Made by a program: the position numbers and the translations under genes. A DNA stretch of 64,000 nt from an uncultured Bacteroides sp. (GTDB lineage Bacteria; Bacteroidota; Bacteroidia; Bacteroidales; Bacteroidaceae): assembly GCF_963666545.1 (NCBI RefSeq), contig NZ_OY762899.1, positions 4,034,365 through 4,098,364 on the forward strand. The letters are read 5' to 3'. Below are positions 27,661 to 37,127 of this stretch, piece by piece. The first letter of the stretch is position 1, and the number at the start of each line of letters is the position of its first letter. The notes under the pieces are model-generated. The model did no database searches. It was not told the DNA's origin and saw nothing but the letters and a program-made list of their open reading frames with translations.

Positions 27661-27792
27661 AATCGTCTGCAAAATTACAATATAATTTCAAAATTTATAG
27701 CATTTATAGGTGAAAAACAAAAAAAGAAAAGAAAATCGGACGAAATTCGCTTATTTTTGTGTAAAATTATTAGGGTTTATAAAAAAAATGTC

Positions 27793-27800
27793 TATTTTTG
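27793..27800 (+). promoter_or_regulatory. Probable -7 element of the YjbH-like gene
   Basis: TATTTTTG fits TAnnTTTG and lies about 47 bp upstream of the ATG at 27847. No clear -33 TTTG is seen at the right distance. Confidence 0.4.
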
Positions 27801-27846
27801 CATTATATCTTGGAGTTTCTATACCTTCATACTTTATATTGATAGA

Positions 27847-29097
27847 ATGAAAAGAAAAGGCTTCGGCTCAAACGAAACAAATAAAATTCGTAAGTACGCA
27901 ATAAAAATATTTCTTCTCCACATCTGTTTCTTTTCTATAAAAGGATATTGTCAGAGTGGTGAAATTACCGTTAGTGCATTAGCTAAAATGGGATTTGAAA
28001 ATGTTAGTTGGAATGAAAATGATAAAGAAAGAGTTTTTGCTATTGAGAACTCTGCTTATCGTTTAAATGGTATTGGTATAGCTAAAGCCATAGATCAAAT
28101 ACAACAAACAGGGTTACCTCAAAATAAAAATTGCCGTTTAATTATTCTAGATAACAATATACCTCAGCTTTCCTTATATTATCAATTTTCGCTGAATGAT
28201 AGTATTTCTATTGCGAGGCGGGAAGATTGGGTGGCCAGTTATGAGCTGGGAAGTAACTGGGATAAGATAAAGAATATGAAGAGAGAGAATAGCTCCCTAT
28301 ATAAATTTGATATAGTGGTATACCCAGAATTTAGCTTCCAAAATTATAAACTATCTAGAGTTTACGATATTCTACTAAACCTCTCTCCAGCTGTTGAAAT
28401 TTCATTATGGAAAGGTATGAAATTTACTGGGCAAATAGTTATACCAATAGTTAATGACTATGGCCTTAGATATGAACAAGTAAGGCCCGGTTTTTTAACT
28501 CTTTCGCAATCGTTCCGTTTACCTCAGCGAACTCTTCTGACTTCCTCTGTGGGTTTTTTTAATAGTTTTCGTTGGGGAATTGATGTAAGAGCAAAACATT
28601 TCTTACAGGATGAACGTTTCTCTTTGGAGGGAAGGCTTGGTTATACCGGGCGAGGATATTTTGAGAATTGGGCATATTACCACGGTAAGAAGTGGCTCTT
28701 TACAGGAAATTTAGGCGGAAATTTTTATTGGCCTAAGTATAACACCCAATTCAGCTTGAAAGGCGAAAGATACTTGGAAGGAGAATATGGGGTACGATTT
28801 GATATGACTCGACATTTCCGTTATGCTTCTATTGGTTTTTATGCCATGAAGGTAGAGCATGCTGGTAACAATGGGCTTAATGGTGGCTTTCGTTTTCAGA
28901 TAGCCTTACCTCCTTATAAATATAAAAGAAAGGGATACATTCCTAGGATTGTAACTTCAAAGAACATGGGAATTAGCTACAATGCGGGTAATGAAAGAAT
29001 TTACGGGAAAGGATATAAATCCCAAGCTAGTGATAATATGATGCAAGATAATAGTTTTAACCCGTATTTTATTAAATCAGAATTATTGAATTATTAA
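27847..29097 (+). CDS. YjbH-like outer-membrane beta-barrel protein
   Basis: 416 residues from the ATG at 27847, which gives a signal peptide ending KGYCQS; the frame stays open further upstream (GTG at 27757). The C-terminal two thirds look like the YjbH/YmcA exopolysaccharide-linked family: the pattern WPKYNTQFSLKGERYLEGEYG followed by RFDMTRHFRYASIGFYAMK matches the family's conserved GRYLAGD and aromatic barrel repeats. In enterobacteria these proteins are thought to help export exopolysaccharide. Here the next gene is a lipoprotein 18 bp downstream. No polysaccharide synthesis genes are adjacent, so the role is open. Confidence 0.6.
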   Translation: MKRKGFGSNETNKIRKYAIKIFLLHICFFSIKGYCQSGEITVSALAKMGFENVSWNENDKERVFAIENSAYRLNGIGIAKAIDQIQQTGLPQNKNCRLIILDNNIPQLSLYYQFSLNDSISIARREDWVASYELGSNWDKIKNMKRENSSLYKFDIVVYPEFSFQNYKLSRVYDILLNLSPAVEISLWKGMKFTGQIVIPIVNDYGLRYEQVRPGFLTLSQSFRLPQRTLLTSSVGFFNSFRWGIDVRAKHFLQDERFSLEGRLGYTGRGYFENWAYYHGKKWLFTGNLGGNFYWPKYNTQFSLKGERYLEGEYGVRFDMTRHFRYASIGFYAMKVEHAGNNGLNGGFRFQIALPPYKYKRKGYIPRIVTSKNMGISYNAGNERIYGKGYKSQASDNMMQDNSFNPYFIKSELLNY

Positions 29098-29115
29098 TTT
29101 ATTGAATTTATTGAG

Positions 29116-30069
29116 ATGAAAATGAAAGGTAAAGTTTTCGGTTATAGCGCTAAGCTAGCGTTAGCCGTTTTAGCAGTTTTCGGTACATTTACTAGCTGCT
29201 ACGAGAAAGAGAGTGTAGATATCACAACTGTTGTTCCTGCAGTTTACTATGTAGTAGGGACAATTTCTGATGGTTCTAATGGTCAACCTATTGGTACCGC
29301 TACAGTTAAAGTAGATGGAACTGCCGTTAGTTTAAATAATGGAGCTTTCATTCAAAAAGTGGCTGCTGCTGGAGCACATACTGTTGATGTATCTGCAACG
29401 GGATATTATGATGTGAAAAAAACAGTGTTTTGTGTTGAAGTAGCCGATGGGCAAACAAGTACAGCTCTTGCTGATATAGCATTGTTTACTCCTTCTTCGC
29501 AGGCTTCAGATCCTGTACAAACTCCAACGTCTCCTTCTACTGCTAACATTGAAGCAGTGAAAGGGCAATTAGTGACTAGCTTTACTCCAACTAGTGCACC
29601 TGCAGGAACAACGATGGGTACTACCACTGCTGTTGTTAATAATGATGGTACTGTTACAGTTTCCACACCTCTAACTTTGGCTAGTCCATCTGTAGATCCT
29701 GTTACGGTTACATATTCTTATAAAGAAGGATTTGCATTAGTTGGTGAACCAGCTATTGTGACTAAAGCTGTAAGCGAAAAAGATCAAATTATTGCGAATA
29801 TCGCAAACTATCTTAATAAGTCATATGGCTTAAAAGAAGTTTCAAGAACAGCTCTTTTGGATGGAGGTACTAACTCTGTTATAGGATACAAGGTTACGTA
29901 CACAGTAAATATAAAGACTTTTATATTCACTGTATCTGGAAATAATTGGTCAGCAGACGCTACATGGTTATCAAATGTACAAGTAACAGCTGTAGTAGAT
30001 ACTCATGACAGTCACAATACTCACGGAGGCTCTACTAATGCTGGTGGTGGTGCCGGTGGTGCTGAATAA
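29116..30069 (+). CDS. DUF3869-type lipoprotein with Ig-like N-terminal domain
   Basis: 317 residues; the lipobox is FTSC (Cys about 29). Residues 45-125 form a carboxypeptidase-regulatory/Ig-like beta domain (GTISDGSNGQPIGTATVKV, SATGYYDVKKTV). The C-terminal domain ends in a His/Gly-rich tail (HDSHNTHGG then GGGAGG). DUF3869 is my best family match from memory. It starts 18 bp after the YjbH-like gene, so the two are probably one operon and may work together at the outer membrane. Confidence 0.65.
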   Translation: MKMKGKVFGYSAKLALAVLAVFGTFTSCYEKESVDITTVVPAVYYVVGTISDGSNGQPIGTATVKVDGTAVSLNNGAFIQKVAAAGAHTVDVSATGYYDVKKTVFCVEVADGQTSTALADIALFTPSSQASDPVQTPTSPSTANIEAVKGQLVTSFTPTSAPAGTTMGTTTAVVNNDGTVTVSTPLTLASPSVDPVTVTYSYKEGFALVGEPAIVTKAVSEKDQIIANIANYLNKSYGLKEVSRTALLDGGTNSVIGYKVTYTVNIKTFIFTVSGNNWSADATWLSNVQVTAVVDTHDSHNTHGGSTNAGGGAGGAE

Positions 30070-30227
30070 AAGATGAAAGATACCGTATATAAATTGACCC
30101 AAAAGTGAAGAATACTGGAACTGATGTAGAAACGGTTTATTTCAATAAAATGTTTTTTAATCTTAGTATTCCATGCTTTCGGTTCAATTAATATACGGTG
30201 TAACCGGTTTTACTGTATGCTCCGTTT

Positions 30228-30258
30228 GCATAAATGTGAGAGAATAAAATAGTAACTT
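30228..30258 (+). promoter_or_regulatory. Candidate promoter of the OmpA-porin leader
   Basis: TTTGC at about 30226-30230 and TAACTTCG at 30252-30259 resemble the -33/-7 pair (one mismatch in TTTG, 22-23 bp spacer). Transcription would start near 30265 and give a leader of about 230 nt. Confidence 0.4.
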
Positions 30259-30278
30259 CGGTGCTAACTTTGTGAACA

Positions 30279-30432
30279 AGGAGATAACTCCTCCTATGGC
30301 CACCCCATACGTGTCTTGCTTTATTGACCTTTGGTGAGGGTCATTTGCTTCTCAACCGCTTACATACACAGATAAAAGTGCAAAAGATGGAACCTTTTAC
30401 TAAGAGAGGATTTACCTCTCAAATCTACTTTT
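30279..30432 (+). ncRNA. Highly structured leader or small RNA upstream of the OmpA porin
   Basis: Hairpins seen in order: AGGAG-ATAA-CTCCT (30279-30292); TGACC/GGTCA (30325-30343); then a three-way junction whose outer stem AAAAGT/ACTTTT (30374-30379 with 30427-30432) encloses AAAAG/CTTTT (30382-30398) and GAGAGG-ATTTA-CCTCTC (30404-30420). No ORF of note lies here, and the porin ATG follows at 30497. The nested pairing is unlikely by chance in this AT-rich DNA. It could be a cis-regulatory leader or a separate small RNA; I recognise no known family. Confidence 0.5.
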
Positions 30433-30496
30433 GATCTAAGTATTGGTCGAGGCAAGTAATAGTGAAAAGAGTTAAATATTTAAAATATAATAAACA

Positions 30497-31618
30497 ATGA
30501 AAAGTAAAATAGCAATATTATCTTTATTCTTGGCTGGAGCTTCAACAGCTATGGCTCAAAATGAAGGTGCAAAAGAAAGGTACTATTCTGAGAGATTTAA
30601 GGATAATATCTTTATCAGTGCTGGAGTTGGAGCTCAAGGCAATGTAAATCCAGACAATTTTGATTATGGCTTTGGACATGCCATAACTCCACTGATTAGT
30701 ATATCTGTGGGTAAATTAATTAACCCGATATGGGGCGTTCGTGGTCAGTTTGCTGGAATGTGGTCAACATTGTATTCAAAGTATAACTCAGCAGGAACCT
30801 ATGAAGAAATAAAAAACAAGAAATATGTAACGCTACATGCTGATGCCTTATTGAACTTGACAAACCTTTTTGCTGGATATAAAGAAGATCGCTTGTTTAC
30901 TGTTTCTACATTTGCAGGTCCTGGACTAACTTTTGCAAAAGCTTTTGGTAATCAAAGAAAGATTAACGCCTTGATTAATGGTTCTGTCGGTTTGATGGGA
31001 CAATTTAATGTTAGTAAGTATTTAGATATTAACATTGAAGCCAGAGGTGAAGTTTCTCCTTCTATGTTTGGTAGTCAAAGTAGTGCATATACTGACGGAG
31101 CTGTCTCTTTGACTGCTGGTGTTACTTACACTTTTGGTGGAAAGAAATTTGTGACTTGCCCTAAAGTAGATGAATCTGCAATCAATGATGAAGTTAACAG
31201 ATACAGAAGAGAACTATCTGATGCACAAGCTGAATTGGCAAAGGCTAAGAATGCTCTTGCTAACGCAAAACCTGTTACTACTGAGGTTGTTAAAGAAGTA
31301 ACTATCGCAGGTCCACGTGCAGTATTCTTTGAAATTGGACGTTCAAAGATTAGCGATCAAGGTATGGTTAACTTGCAAATGGCTGCCAAGATTATCAAAG
31401 CTAATCCAGGCAAGAAATATAAGATTGCCGGATATGCAGATAAAGCTACAGGTAGTGCTAAGCTGAACCAAACGTTAAGCGAAAAACGTGCTCAGGTTGT
31501 TTATGATGCTCTTATTAAAGAAGGTGTATCTGCTAGTCAGCTAGAATTAGTTGGTTTCGGTGGAACAAGCAACATGTTTAGTAAAGATGCTCTTAATCGT
31601 GTCGTAATTCTGGAATAA
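30497..31618 (+). CDS. OmpA-family outer-membrane porin
   Basis: 373 residues: signal peptide (LFLAGASTAMAQ), an N-terminal eight-strand-type barrel to about residue 220, a short coiled segment (VNRYRRELSDAQAELAKAK), then an OmpA peptidoglycan-binding domain (FFEIGRSKISDQG, YKIAGYADKATGS, LSEKRAQVVYDAL). It anchors the outer membrane to the cell wall and is probably abundant. The domain lacks the usual NRRV ending but has LNRVVILE. A strong terminator follows at 31651. Confidence 0.95.
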   Translation: MKSKIAILSLFLAGASTAMAQNEGAKERYYSERFKDNIFISAGVGAQGNVNPDNFDYGFGHAITPLISISVGKLINPIWGVRGQFAGMWSTLYSKYNSAGTYEEIKNKKYVTLHADALLNLTNLFAGYKEDRLFTVSTFAGPGLTFAKAFGNQRKINALINGSVGLMGQFNVSKYLDINIEARGEVSPSMFGSQSSAYTDGAVSLTAGVTYTFGGKKFVTCPKVDESAINDEVNRYRRELSDAQAELAKAKNALANAKPVTTEVVKEVTIAGPRAVFFEIGRSKISDQGMVNLQMAAKIIKANPGKKYKIAGYADKATGSAKLNQTLSEKRAQVVYDALIKEGVSASQLELVGFGGTSNMFSKDALNRVVILE

Positions 31619-31650
31619 AATAGGAAAGAGAGCTTTTAGCTCATAAAGGA

Positions 31651-31687
31651 AGCGGTATACTTTATTTTAAGTATATCGCTTTTTTTG
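31651..31687 (+). terminator. Terminator of the OmpA-porin gene
   Basis: AGCGGTATACTT pairs with AAGTATATCGCT (one G-U) with a TATTTT loop, followed by seven T's. Classic intrinsic terminator 32 bp after the stop. Confidence 0.9.
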
Positions 31688-31786
31688 ATGTATTGTGATG
31701 CCATGATATCAGCATTCTATTATTCAACAGTTGTACTTACGCTGTATAATAGATTGGTAGTCACTCTAAATCCTAATTAATGAGGA

Positions 31787-31817
31787 TTGTACGGAAGAAT
31801 TGAATCATGTAATTTTG
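31787..31817 (+). promoter_or_regulatory. Promoter of the TonB receptor-MFS-hemN operon
   Basis: TTG at 31787-31789 and TAATTTTG at 31810-31817 fit the -33/-7 consensus with a 20-bp spacer, 28 bp upstream of the receptor ATG. I see no clear Fur-type palindrome nearby. Confidence 0.6.
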
Positions 31818-31844
31818 CAGTCAAATTAATTTAGAAAAGATAGG

Positions 31845-33914
31845 ATGAGAACATTTACATTATTTGCATTAATGCTTTTTTGCCTTCATTCATGGGGTAC
31901 TACAGTTATGGTTGATTCTGTTTTGGGCGATTCCGCCATTCGCTTTCGAGTGATGCTCAATGAAGTTATTGTTTCTTCTTACAAAGAGAAGAAGAATCTT
32001 CGTGAAGTGCCTGCATCCGTTTCTCTCCTTTCTGTTCATAATTTGAATACGAACAATATTGTTGACCTGAAAGAAATTAGTGCTTATATCCCTAATCTAT
32101 ATTTTCCTGATTACGGTTCGAAATTGACTTCTCCTGTATATATACGGGGTATTGGTTCCAAAATAAATTCACCTTCAGTCGGACTTTATGTTGACGGTGT
32201 GCCTTTCTTTGATAAGTCGGTGTTTGATTTTGATATGAATGATATAAGTCGAATAGAGGTGCTTCGCGGGCCACAAGGAACACTTTATGGGCGTAACACG
32301 ATGGGAGGGATTATCAACGTATATACCAAGAATCCATTAGATTATCAGGGACTCAACTACAGACAGTTGCTGGGTAATTATGGGCAAACGCAATTTTCCG
32401 GAAGTTATTATGGCAAGACTTCTGATAAATTTGGTTATTCTGTTTCCGCTAAATACAAACATAATAATGGTTTCTTTGAAAATGATTATACCGGAAGTGA
32501 TGCCGATGACCTAAATCTAGTTTCCGGCAGAGCCAAACTCATATGGAAAAGTGATTGCGGCCTGGAAACAAACTTCTTTGTAAATTATGAATATACTGAT
32601 CAGGGTGGTTATCCGTATGGCTTGATAGATCCTGAAACAGGTAAGATCGGTCATGTAAACTACAATGATTATAGTTCCTATCGCCAGGGAGTGCTGACAA
32701 GCGGTTTGACTTTTGACTATGACTTTGAGCATTTTCAGGTAAAATCGGTTACAGGATATCAAAATTTGGACGATAGGCAAGCCATTGATCAGGACTTTAC
32801 TACTGCATCACTCTATTTTGTTACGCAAAAGCAACAACAACATCAATTCTCTCAGGAGTTTGAGATGCGTTCCAAAGGAGATAGACGTTATTCTTGGCTG
32901 AATGGTCTTTTCGGCTTTTATCAAATGAGTGATCGGTCGGTGCTGGTTGGCACTACACTGAAAGATTACGATGAACCGAATTATGGTGCGGCTTTCTATC
33001 ACCAATCCACATTGAAAGATTTGCTTATAAGGAATCTATCCATGACTTTTGGCTTACGTTTTGACTATGAGAAGGCCAAGCAGGATTATACATCATCAAA
33101 AGTGGCTGACGGACAGAAGACTCAGCTTACTCACTTGAATGATGGCAAGAGCTTTACTCAGTTTACTCCGAAACTATCTCTTCAATATCAGTTCGATCCC
33201 TGCAATATGATTTATGTAACTACTACCAAAGGATATAAAACAGGAGGTTTCAATACTACTTTCAGTACAGATAATGAGCGTACTTTTTCTCCCGAATATA
33301 GTTGGAATTACGAACTGGGTAGCCGTTTCTCTATGTTGAAGGATAAGATATATGGAGATGTAGCTTTGTTTTATATTGATTGGAGACATCAACAAATTTC
33401 TCATCCCTTAGCTACCGGCAAAGGTTCTCTGCTCGCTAATGCGGGCAAATCATATAGTAAGGGGGTTGAATTGACACTTAATGGAAGAGTAACTGGTGCC
33501 TTGAATTTACAGTTAAGTTACGGTTATACAGAAGCTAAATTTCGCACCTATGTTAATGGAAATGCAGATTATTCAGGAAACTATATTCCCTATGTGCCGA
33601 ATCAGACATTGATGCTTGGTGGAGACTATACCTTGAATTTAAGTTCAAAATACATTGACAGGCTTTGTTTCTCTGCTCAATATGCTGGAACGGGAAAACA
33701 TTATTTTAATGATGATAATTCAGTAAAACAAGGATTTTACGGGCTGCTTAATGGCAAGGTTTCTGCATCAAAGAAGTTTTTGACTGTTGATTTGTGGATA
33801 AAGAATGCTATGTCCAGAGAATATATGGCTTTCTACCTCAGCTCGTTGGGAAATAATTTTGCTCAGAAAGGAAAACCCCTTACCTTTGGAGCCACTATCT
33901 CATTGACATTATAA
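31845..33914 (+). CDS. TonB-dependent receptor, probable haem/porphyrin or siderophore uptake
   Basis: 689 residues with signal peptide, no SusC-type N-terminal extension. TonB box-like LNEVIVSSYKEK at about 38-50, plug domain with RIEVLRGPQGTLYGRNTMGG near residue 135, and a barrel ending TFGATISLTL. This is the ordinary TonB receptor size (SusC proteins are near 1000). Its operon partners are an MFS permease (15 bp on) and hemN, pointing to import of a tetrapyrrole or metal chelate. The ligand is inferred from the neighbours only; no haem-receptor FRAP/NPNL signature is evident. Confidence 0.9.
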   Translation: MRTFTLFALMLFCLHSWGTTVMVDSVLGDSAIRFRVMLNEVIVSSYKEKKNLREVPASVSLLSVHNLNTNNIVDLKEISAYIPNLYFPDYGSKLTSPVYIRGIGSKINSPSVGLYVDGVPFFDKSVFDFDMNDISRIEVLRGPQGTLYGRNTMGGIINVYTKNPLDYQGLNYRQLLGNYGQTQFSGSYYGKTSDKFGYSVSAKYKHNNGFFENDYTGSDADDLNLVSGRAKLIWKSDCGLETNFFVNYEYTDQGGYPYGLIDPETGKIGHVNYNDYSSYRQGVLTSGLTFDYDFEHFQVKSVTGYQNLDDRQAIDQDFTTASLYFVTQKQQQHQFSQEFEMRSKGDRRYSWLNGLFGFYQMSDRSVLVGTTLKDYDEPNYGAAFYHQSTLKDLLIRNLSMTFGLRFDYEKAKQDYTSSKVADGQKTQLTHLNDGKSFTQFTPKLSLQYQFDPCNMIYVTTTKGYKTGGFNTTFSTDNERTFSPEYSWNYELGSRFSMLKDKIYGDVALFYIDWRHQQISHPLATGKGSLLANAGKSYSKGVELTLNGRVTGALNLQLSYGYTEAKFRTYVNGNADYSGNYIPYVPNQTLMLGGDYTLNLSSKYIDRLCFSAQYAGTGKHYFNDDNSVKQGFYGLLNGKVSASKKFLTVDLWIKNAMSREYMAFYLSSLGNNFAQKGKPLTFGATISLTL

Positions 33915-33929
33915 TTAGTAATATAAAGA

Positions 33930-35132
33930 ATGGCAGATAAACAGGCTAATAAGCTCTTTACCTTTTTGTCACTATACATTGCGCAGTCTGTGCCAATGAG
34001 TCTTTTCAGTACGTTACTGCCCGTACTGATGCGACAAGAAAACTTTTCGCTTACGGCTATCGGAATGCTACAACTTATTAAACTACCTTGGATTGTGAAA
34101 TTCTTATGGGCTCCTATTGTTGATCGAAATACATCGGGCCTGGGAACATACAAACACTGGATTTTTTCCTCAGAGATAGTCTATGCAGTTCTTCTTTTTA
34201 TGTTGGCTTTTCTTGATTTAAAAGCTAACTTTCCTGTAGTCTTATGCTTAATTATAGTCTCTTTTGTAGCATCCGGTACTCAAGATATAGCAACCGACGC
34301 CTTAACTACTCTTTCATTTCCTAAGAAAGAGAGAGGGCGTGCAAACAGTATGCAGAGCATGGGCAGCTTTATTGGTTCTTTAGTTGGAGGCGGTTTGCTG
34401 CTGGTTCATTACAAACTCATGGGGTGGACAGGCCTGTTACTTGGGCTTTCTGCGTTTGTTCTTGTTATGCTTATTCCGCTACTCCTTTATCATGACCATA
34501 CGTTTATCTCTCGTGCCGGGCGAATTCCTATCAGTATGAAGGATTTGTATCTCTTCTTTCGTCAACGTAGGATCGGGTCGCAATTAACGTTTCTCTTTCT
34601 TTTTAATTCCGGACTGATTGGAACTTTAACTATGCTAAAACCATGGATGGTCGATTTAGGCTACCCGATTGCTGATATTGGCTTTATGTTTAGCGTCTTT
34701 GGCTCGCTTTGTGGATGCTTAGGCTCTTATGTGAGCGGACACATTATTCGTAGATGGGGAAGAGGGCATGCAGCAACTCTATTTGCTACTTCTGTTTTGT
34801 GCACCACGCTCTTATTTGTCTTTGTTTCCAGAATGGAGAATGTGGGAGACATTGCGCTCTACATTGTCATTTTCTGCTTATGGTTTAGTTATGGACTCTC
34901 TACCGTTTTGATTTACACAGTAGCTATGGACTATGTAAGGGTAGGGCGTGAAGGTACCGACTTTACATTGCAAATTGTGATTTTGCATTTTAGTAGCATG
35001 ATTGTAGCCGTAGGAAGTGGCAAGTTGGCCGATTGTGTGGGATACAGTAATTTGTTTCTGGCAGAAGTCGGATTATCCCTGATCTCTTTACTCTTTGTTT
35101 GGTTTTACTATAGAAAAATATTACGTATATGA
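33930..35132 (+). CDS. MFS transporter of the AmpG / RhtX-FptX type
   Basis: 400 residues, about twelve membrane segments. The N-terminus (YIAQSVPMSLFSTLLPVLMR, then WIVKFLWAPIVDR) and the motif GTQDIATDALTTLSF resemble AmpG-like permeases and the RhtX/FptX siderophore permeases, which partner a TonB receptor without an ABC transporter. Its last codons overlap the first of hemN by four bases (ATGA), so the two are translationally coupled. Together with the receptor it probably moves a porphyrin or chelate across the inner membrane. Confidence 0.85.
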   Translation: MADKQANKLFTFLSLYIAQSVPMSLFSTLLPVLMRQENFSLTAIGMLQLIKLPWIVKFLWAPIVDRNTSGLGTYKHWIFSSEIVYAVLLFMLAFLDLKANFPVVLCLIIVSFVASGTQDIATDALTTLSFPKKERGRANSMQSMGSFIGSLVGGGLLLVHYKLMGWTGLLLGLSAFVLVMLIPLLLYHDHTFISRAGRIPISMKDLYLFFRQRRIGSQLTFLFLFNSGLIGTLTMLKPWMVDLGYPIADIGFMFSVFGSLCGCLGSYVSGHIIRRWGRGHAATLFATSVLCTTLLFVFVSRMENVGDIALYIVIFCLWFSYGLSTVLIYTVAMDYVRVGREGTDFTLQIVILHFSSMIVAVGSGKLADCVGYSNLFLAEVGLSLISLLFVWFYYRKILRI

Positions 35133-36499
35133 AATCTGATTTGCTTTTAAAATATAACGTTCCTACTCCTCGGTATACTAGCTATCCCCCAGCCAACTAT
35201 TTTCACGAAGGATTTACCTCCAAGGATTATCGTGAGGTAGTGATAGCTTCCAATCAGGAGCATCCTGATTATATTTCGTTCTATATCCATATTCCTTTTT
35301 GCCCACGTTTGTGTCATTACTGCGGGTGTAATTCTTACCCAATGGCTAAGAAAGATGTAGTAGCTGCGTATGTGGATGCGGTGAAAAAGGAAATTATGCA
35401 GGTGTTGCCGCTTCTGGATAAGAATCGAAAGATATCCCAAATACATTATGGTGGTGGAACCCCAACAGCCATCCCGTTGCACTACCTCAAAGAGATTAAT
35501 GAACTACTTCTTTCATCGTTCGCTTGCATTGAACATCCTGAGATTGCTATTGAATGCCATCCGGGTTATTTGAACGAAAAGCATTGGTTGCAATTGGTTG
35601 AAGCGGGATTTAATCGTCTCAGCATTGGTGTGCAAGATTTCAATACAGAAGTGCTCGAAATCTCCAATCGTACTCCCTCTCTTCTGCCAATGGAGGAAAT
35701 TTTCTCTATATTACGTTCCCACAATGTGAAGATAAACATGGATTTTATCTACGGTTTACCCAAACAGACAGTAGAAGGATTTGCGCAAACTATAGGGAAA
35801 GCTGCAACGCTGGAACCTGATAGACTAGTGACATTTTCTTATGCTCATGTGCCATGGGTAAATAAAAACATGCTGAAGCTGGAGGAAGCAGGATTACCTT
35901 CTGCTGAGGATAAGAGCCGGATGTATAAGAGAACGATCGATATTCTTACAAGTTGTGGATATAAGCCTGTCGGGCTCGATCACTTCGTACAACAGGATGA
36001 TGCTTTGTATGTGGCTCTTCAAAGCGGCATGCTTCATCGTAACTTTCAGGGATATTGCACGCGTGCCACTACCGGACAAGTCTATGCTTTTGGTGTAACG
36101 GCTATCAGCCAACTTTCCTCAGCTTATTGTCAGAATGTGCGAGGCATCGAAGAATATATAGGGACTGTCAACAAAGGCTACTTGCCTGTCATGCGTGGCT
36201 ATGCACTCAACAAAGAAGAACAGTTGGCTCGTGAGGTTATCACTGCGTTGATGTGCAATAATCGTATGAACTGGAAAGAGCTTTCAGAACATATCGGTCT
36301 GGACGTAGAAACCATTCAGACCGATATCTCTTATGACCCAAGTAAACTGGAGGAGATGAAGAATGATGGTATCATAACTTATACTCCTGAAGAAATAAAC
36401 GTAACAGATGACGGTATGCTTTATATTCGCAATGTAGCGGCTGTTTTTGACCCATTGATGCGAAATGGAGCTTCAAAAAGGTTCTCCAAGCCTGTGTAA
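35129..36499 (+). CDS. hemN: Oxygen-independent coproporphyrinogen III dehydrogenase
   Basis: 456 residues, a radical-SAM enzyme with the iron-sulfur motif CPRLCHYCGC near residue 61 (CxxxCxxC plus the extra Cys found in true HemN), GGGTPTAIP, FIYGLP and GLDHFV. The length and the CGCN motif match HemN rather than the HemW haem chaperone. It converts coproporphyrinogen III to protoporphyrinogen IX without oxygen. Most Bacteroides lack the early haem pathway and need haem or a late precursor, so a HemN in an uptake operon suggests use of imported coproporphyrin(ogen). Confidence 0.95.
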   Translation: MKSDLLLKYNVPTPRYTSYPPANYFHEGFTSKDYREVVIASNQEHPDYISFYIHIPFCPRLCHYCGCNSYPMAKKDVVAAYVDAVKKEIMQVLPLLDKNRKISQIHYGGGTPTAIPLHYLKEINELLLSSFACIEHPEIAIECHPGYLNEKHWLQLVEAGFNRLSIGVQDFNTEVLEISNRTPSLLPMEEIFSILRSHNVKINMDFIYGLPKQTVEGFAQTIGKAATLEPDRLVTFSYAHVPWVNKNMLKLEEAGLPSAEDKSRMYKRTIDILTSCGYKPVGLDHFVQQDDALYVALQSGMLHRNFQGYCTRATTGQVYAFGVTAISQLSSAYCQNVRGIEEYIGTVNKGYLPVMRGYALNKEEQLAREVITALMCNNRMNWKELSEHIGLDVETIQTDISYDPSKLEEMKNDGIITYTPEEINVTDDGMLYIRNVAAVFDPLMRNGASKRFSKPV

Positions 36500-36516
36500 G
36501 TCATCTGTGTGTTCTA

Positions 36517-37086
36517 CTACTCTTTTATCTTGATTTGGCAATTGGACAGATCTTCGATGATGGCTAAAGATTCTACTCGTACCCCTTTTTCCTCGAGCAT
36601 CTTTCGTCCGTTTTGGAATGCTTTCTCTATGATAAAGCCCATTCCAACCAGTTGTGCGCCCGATTGTTTCATCAGATCGATAACACCTAAGGCAGCATTC
36701 CCATAGGCTAAGAAATCATCGACGAACAGTACTTTGTCATTTGGAGTGAGAAAATCCGAACTGATAACGACTTCATAGTCACGGTCTTTGGTAAATGAGT
36801 GCACAGTAGTGATTAATGCATTTTGTATTGTCTTCGGCGATTTTTTCTTCGCAAAGACAACCGGAAGATCCATGAGATAACCCGTCATAATAGCAGGAGC
36901 AATGCCGCTGGCTTCAATGGTCATTATTTTGTTAACTCCGCTTGAAGCAAAAAGTCGTGCAAACTCATCACCGATAGATTTCATTAATCTAGGATCCATC
37001 TGGTGGTTAATAAAACTGTCTACTTTCAGGATACCCCCTTCAAAACATTTTCCGTCTTGCAGGATTCTTTCTTTTAATAATTGCAT
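36517..37086 (-). CDS. xpt: Xanthine phosphoribosyltransferase
   Basis: 189 residues, usual Xpt length, starting [13 protein letters not shown]; the PRPP-binding loop is [14 protein letters not shown]. It salvages xanthine to XMP. Convergent with hemN (17 bp apart). Confidence 0.95.
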   Translation of the reverse strand: MQLLKERILQDGKCFEGGILKVDSFINHQMDPRLMKSIGDEFARLFASSGVNKIMTIEASGIAPAIMTGYLMDLPVVFAKKKSPKTIQNALITTVHSFTKDRDYEVVISSDFLTPNDKVLFVDDFLAYGNAALGVIDLMKQSGAQLVGMGFIIEKAFQNGRKMLEEKGVRVESLAIIEDLSNCQIKIKE

Positions 37087-37127
37087 ATTTTGTTTATTTA
37101 TTGCTTCTATTTATATCACTCACGCTT

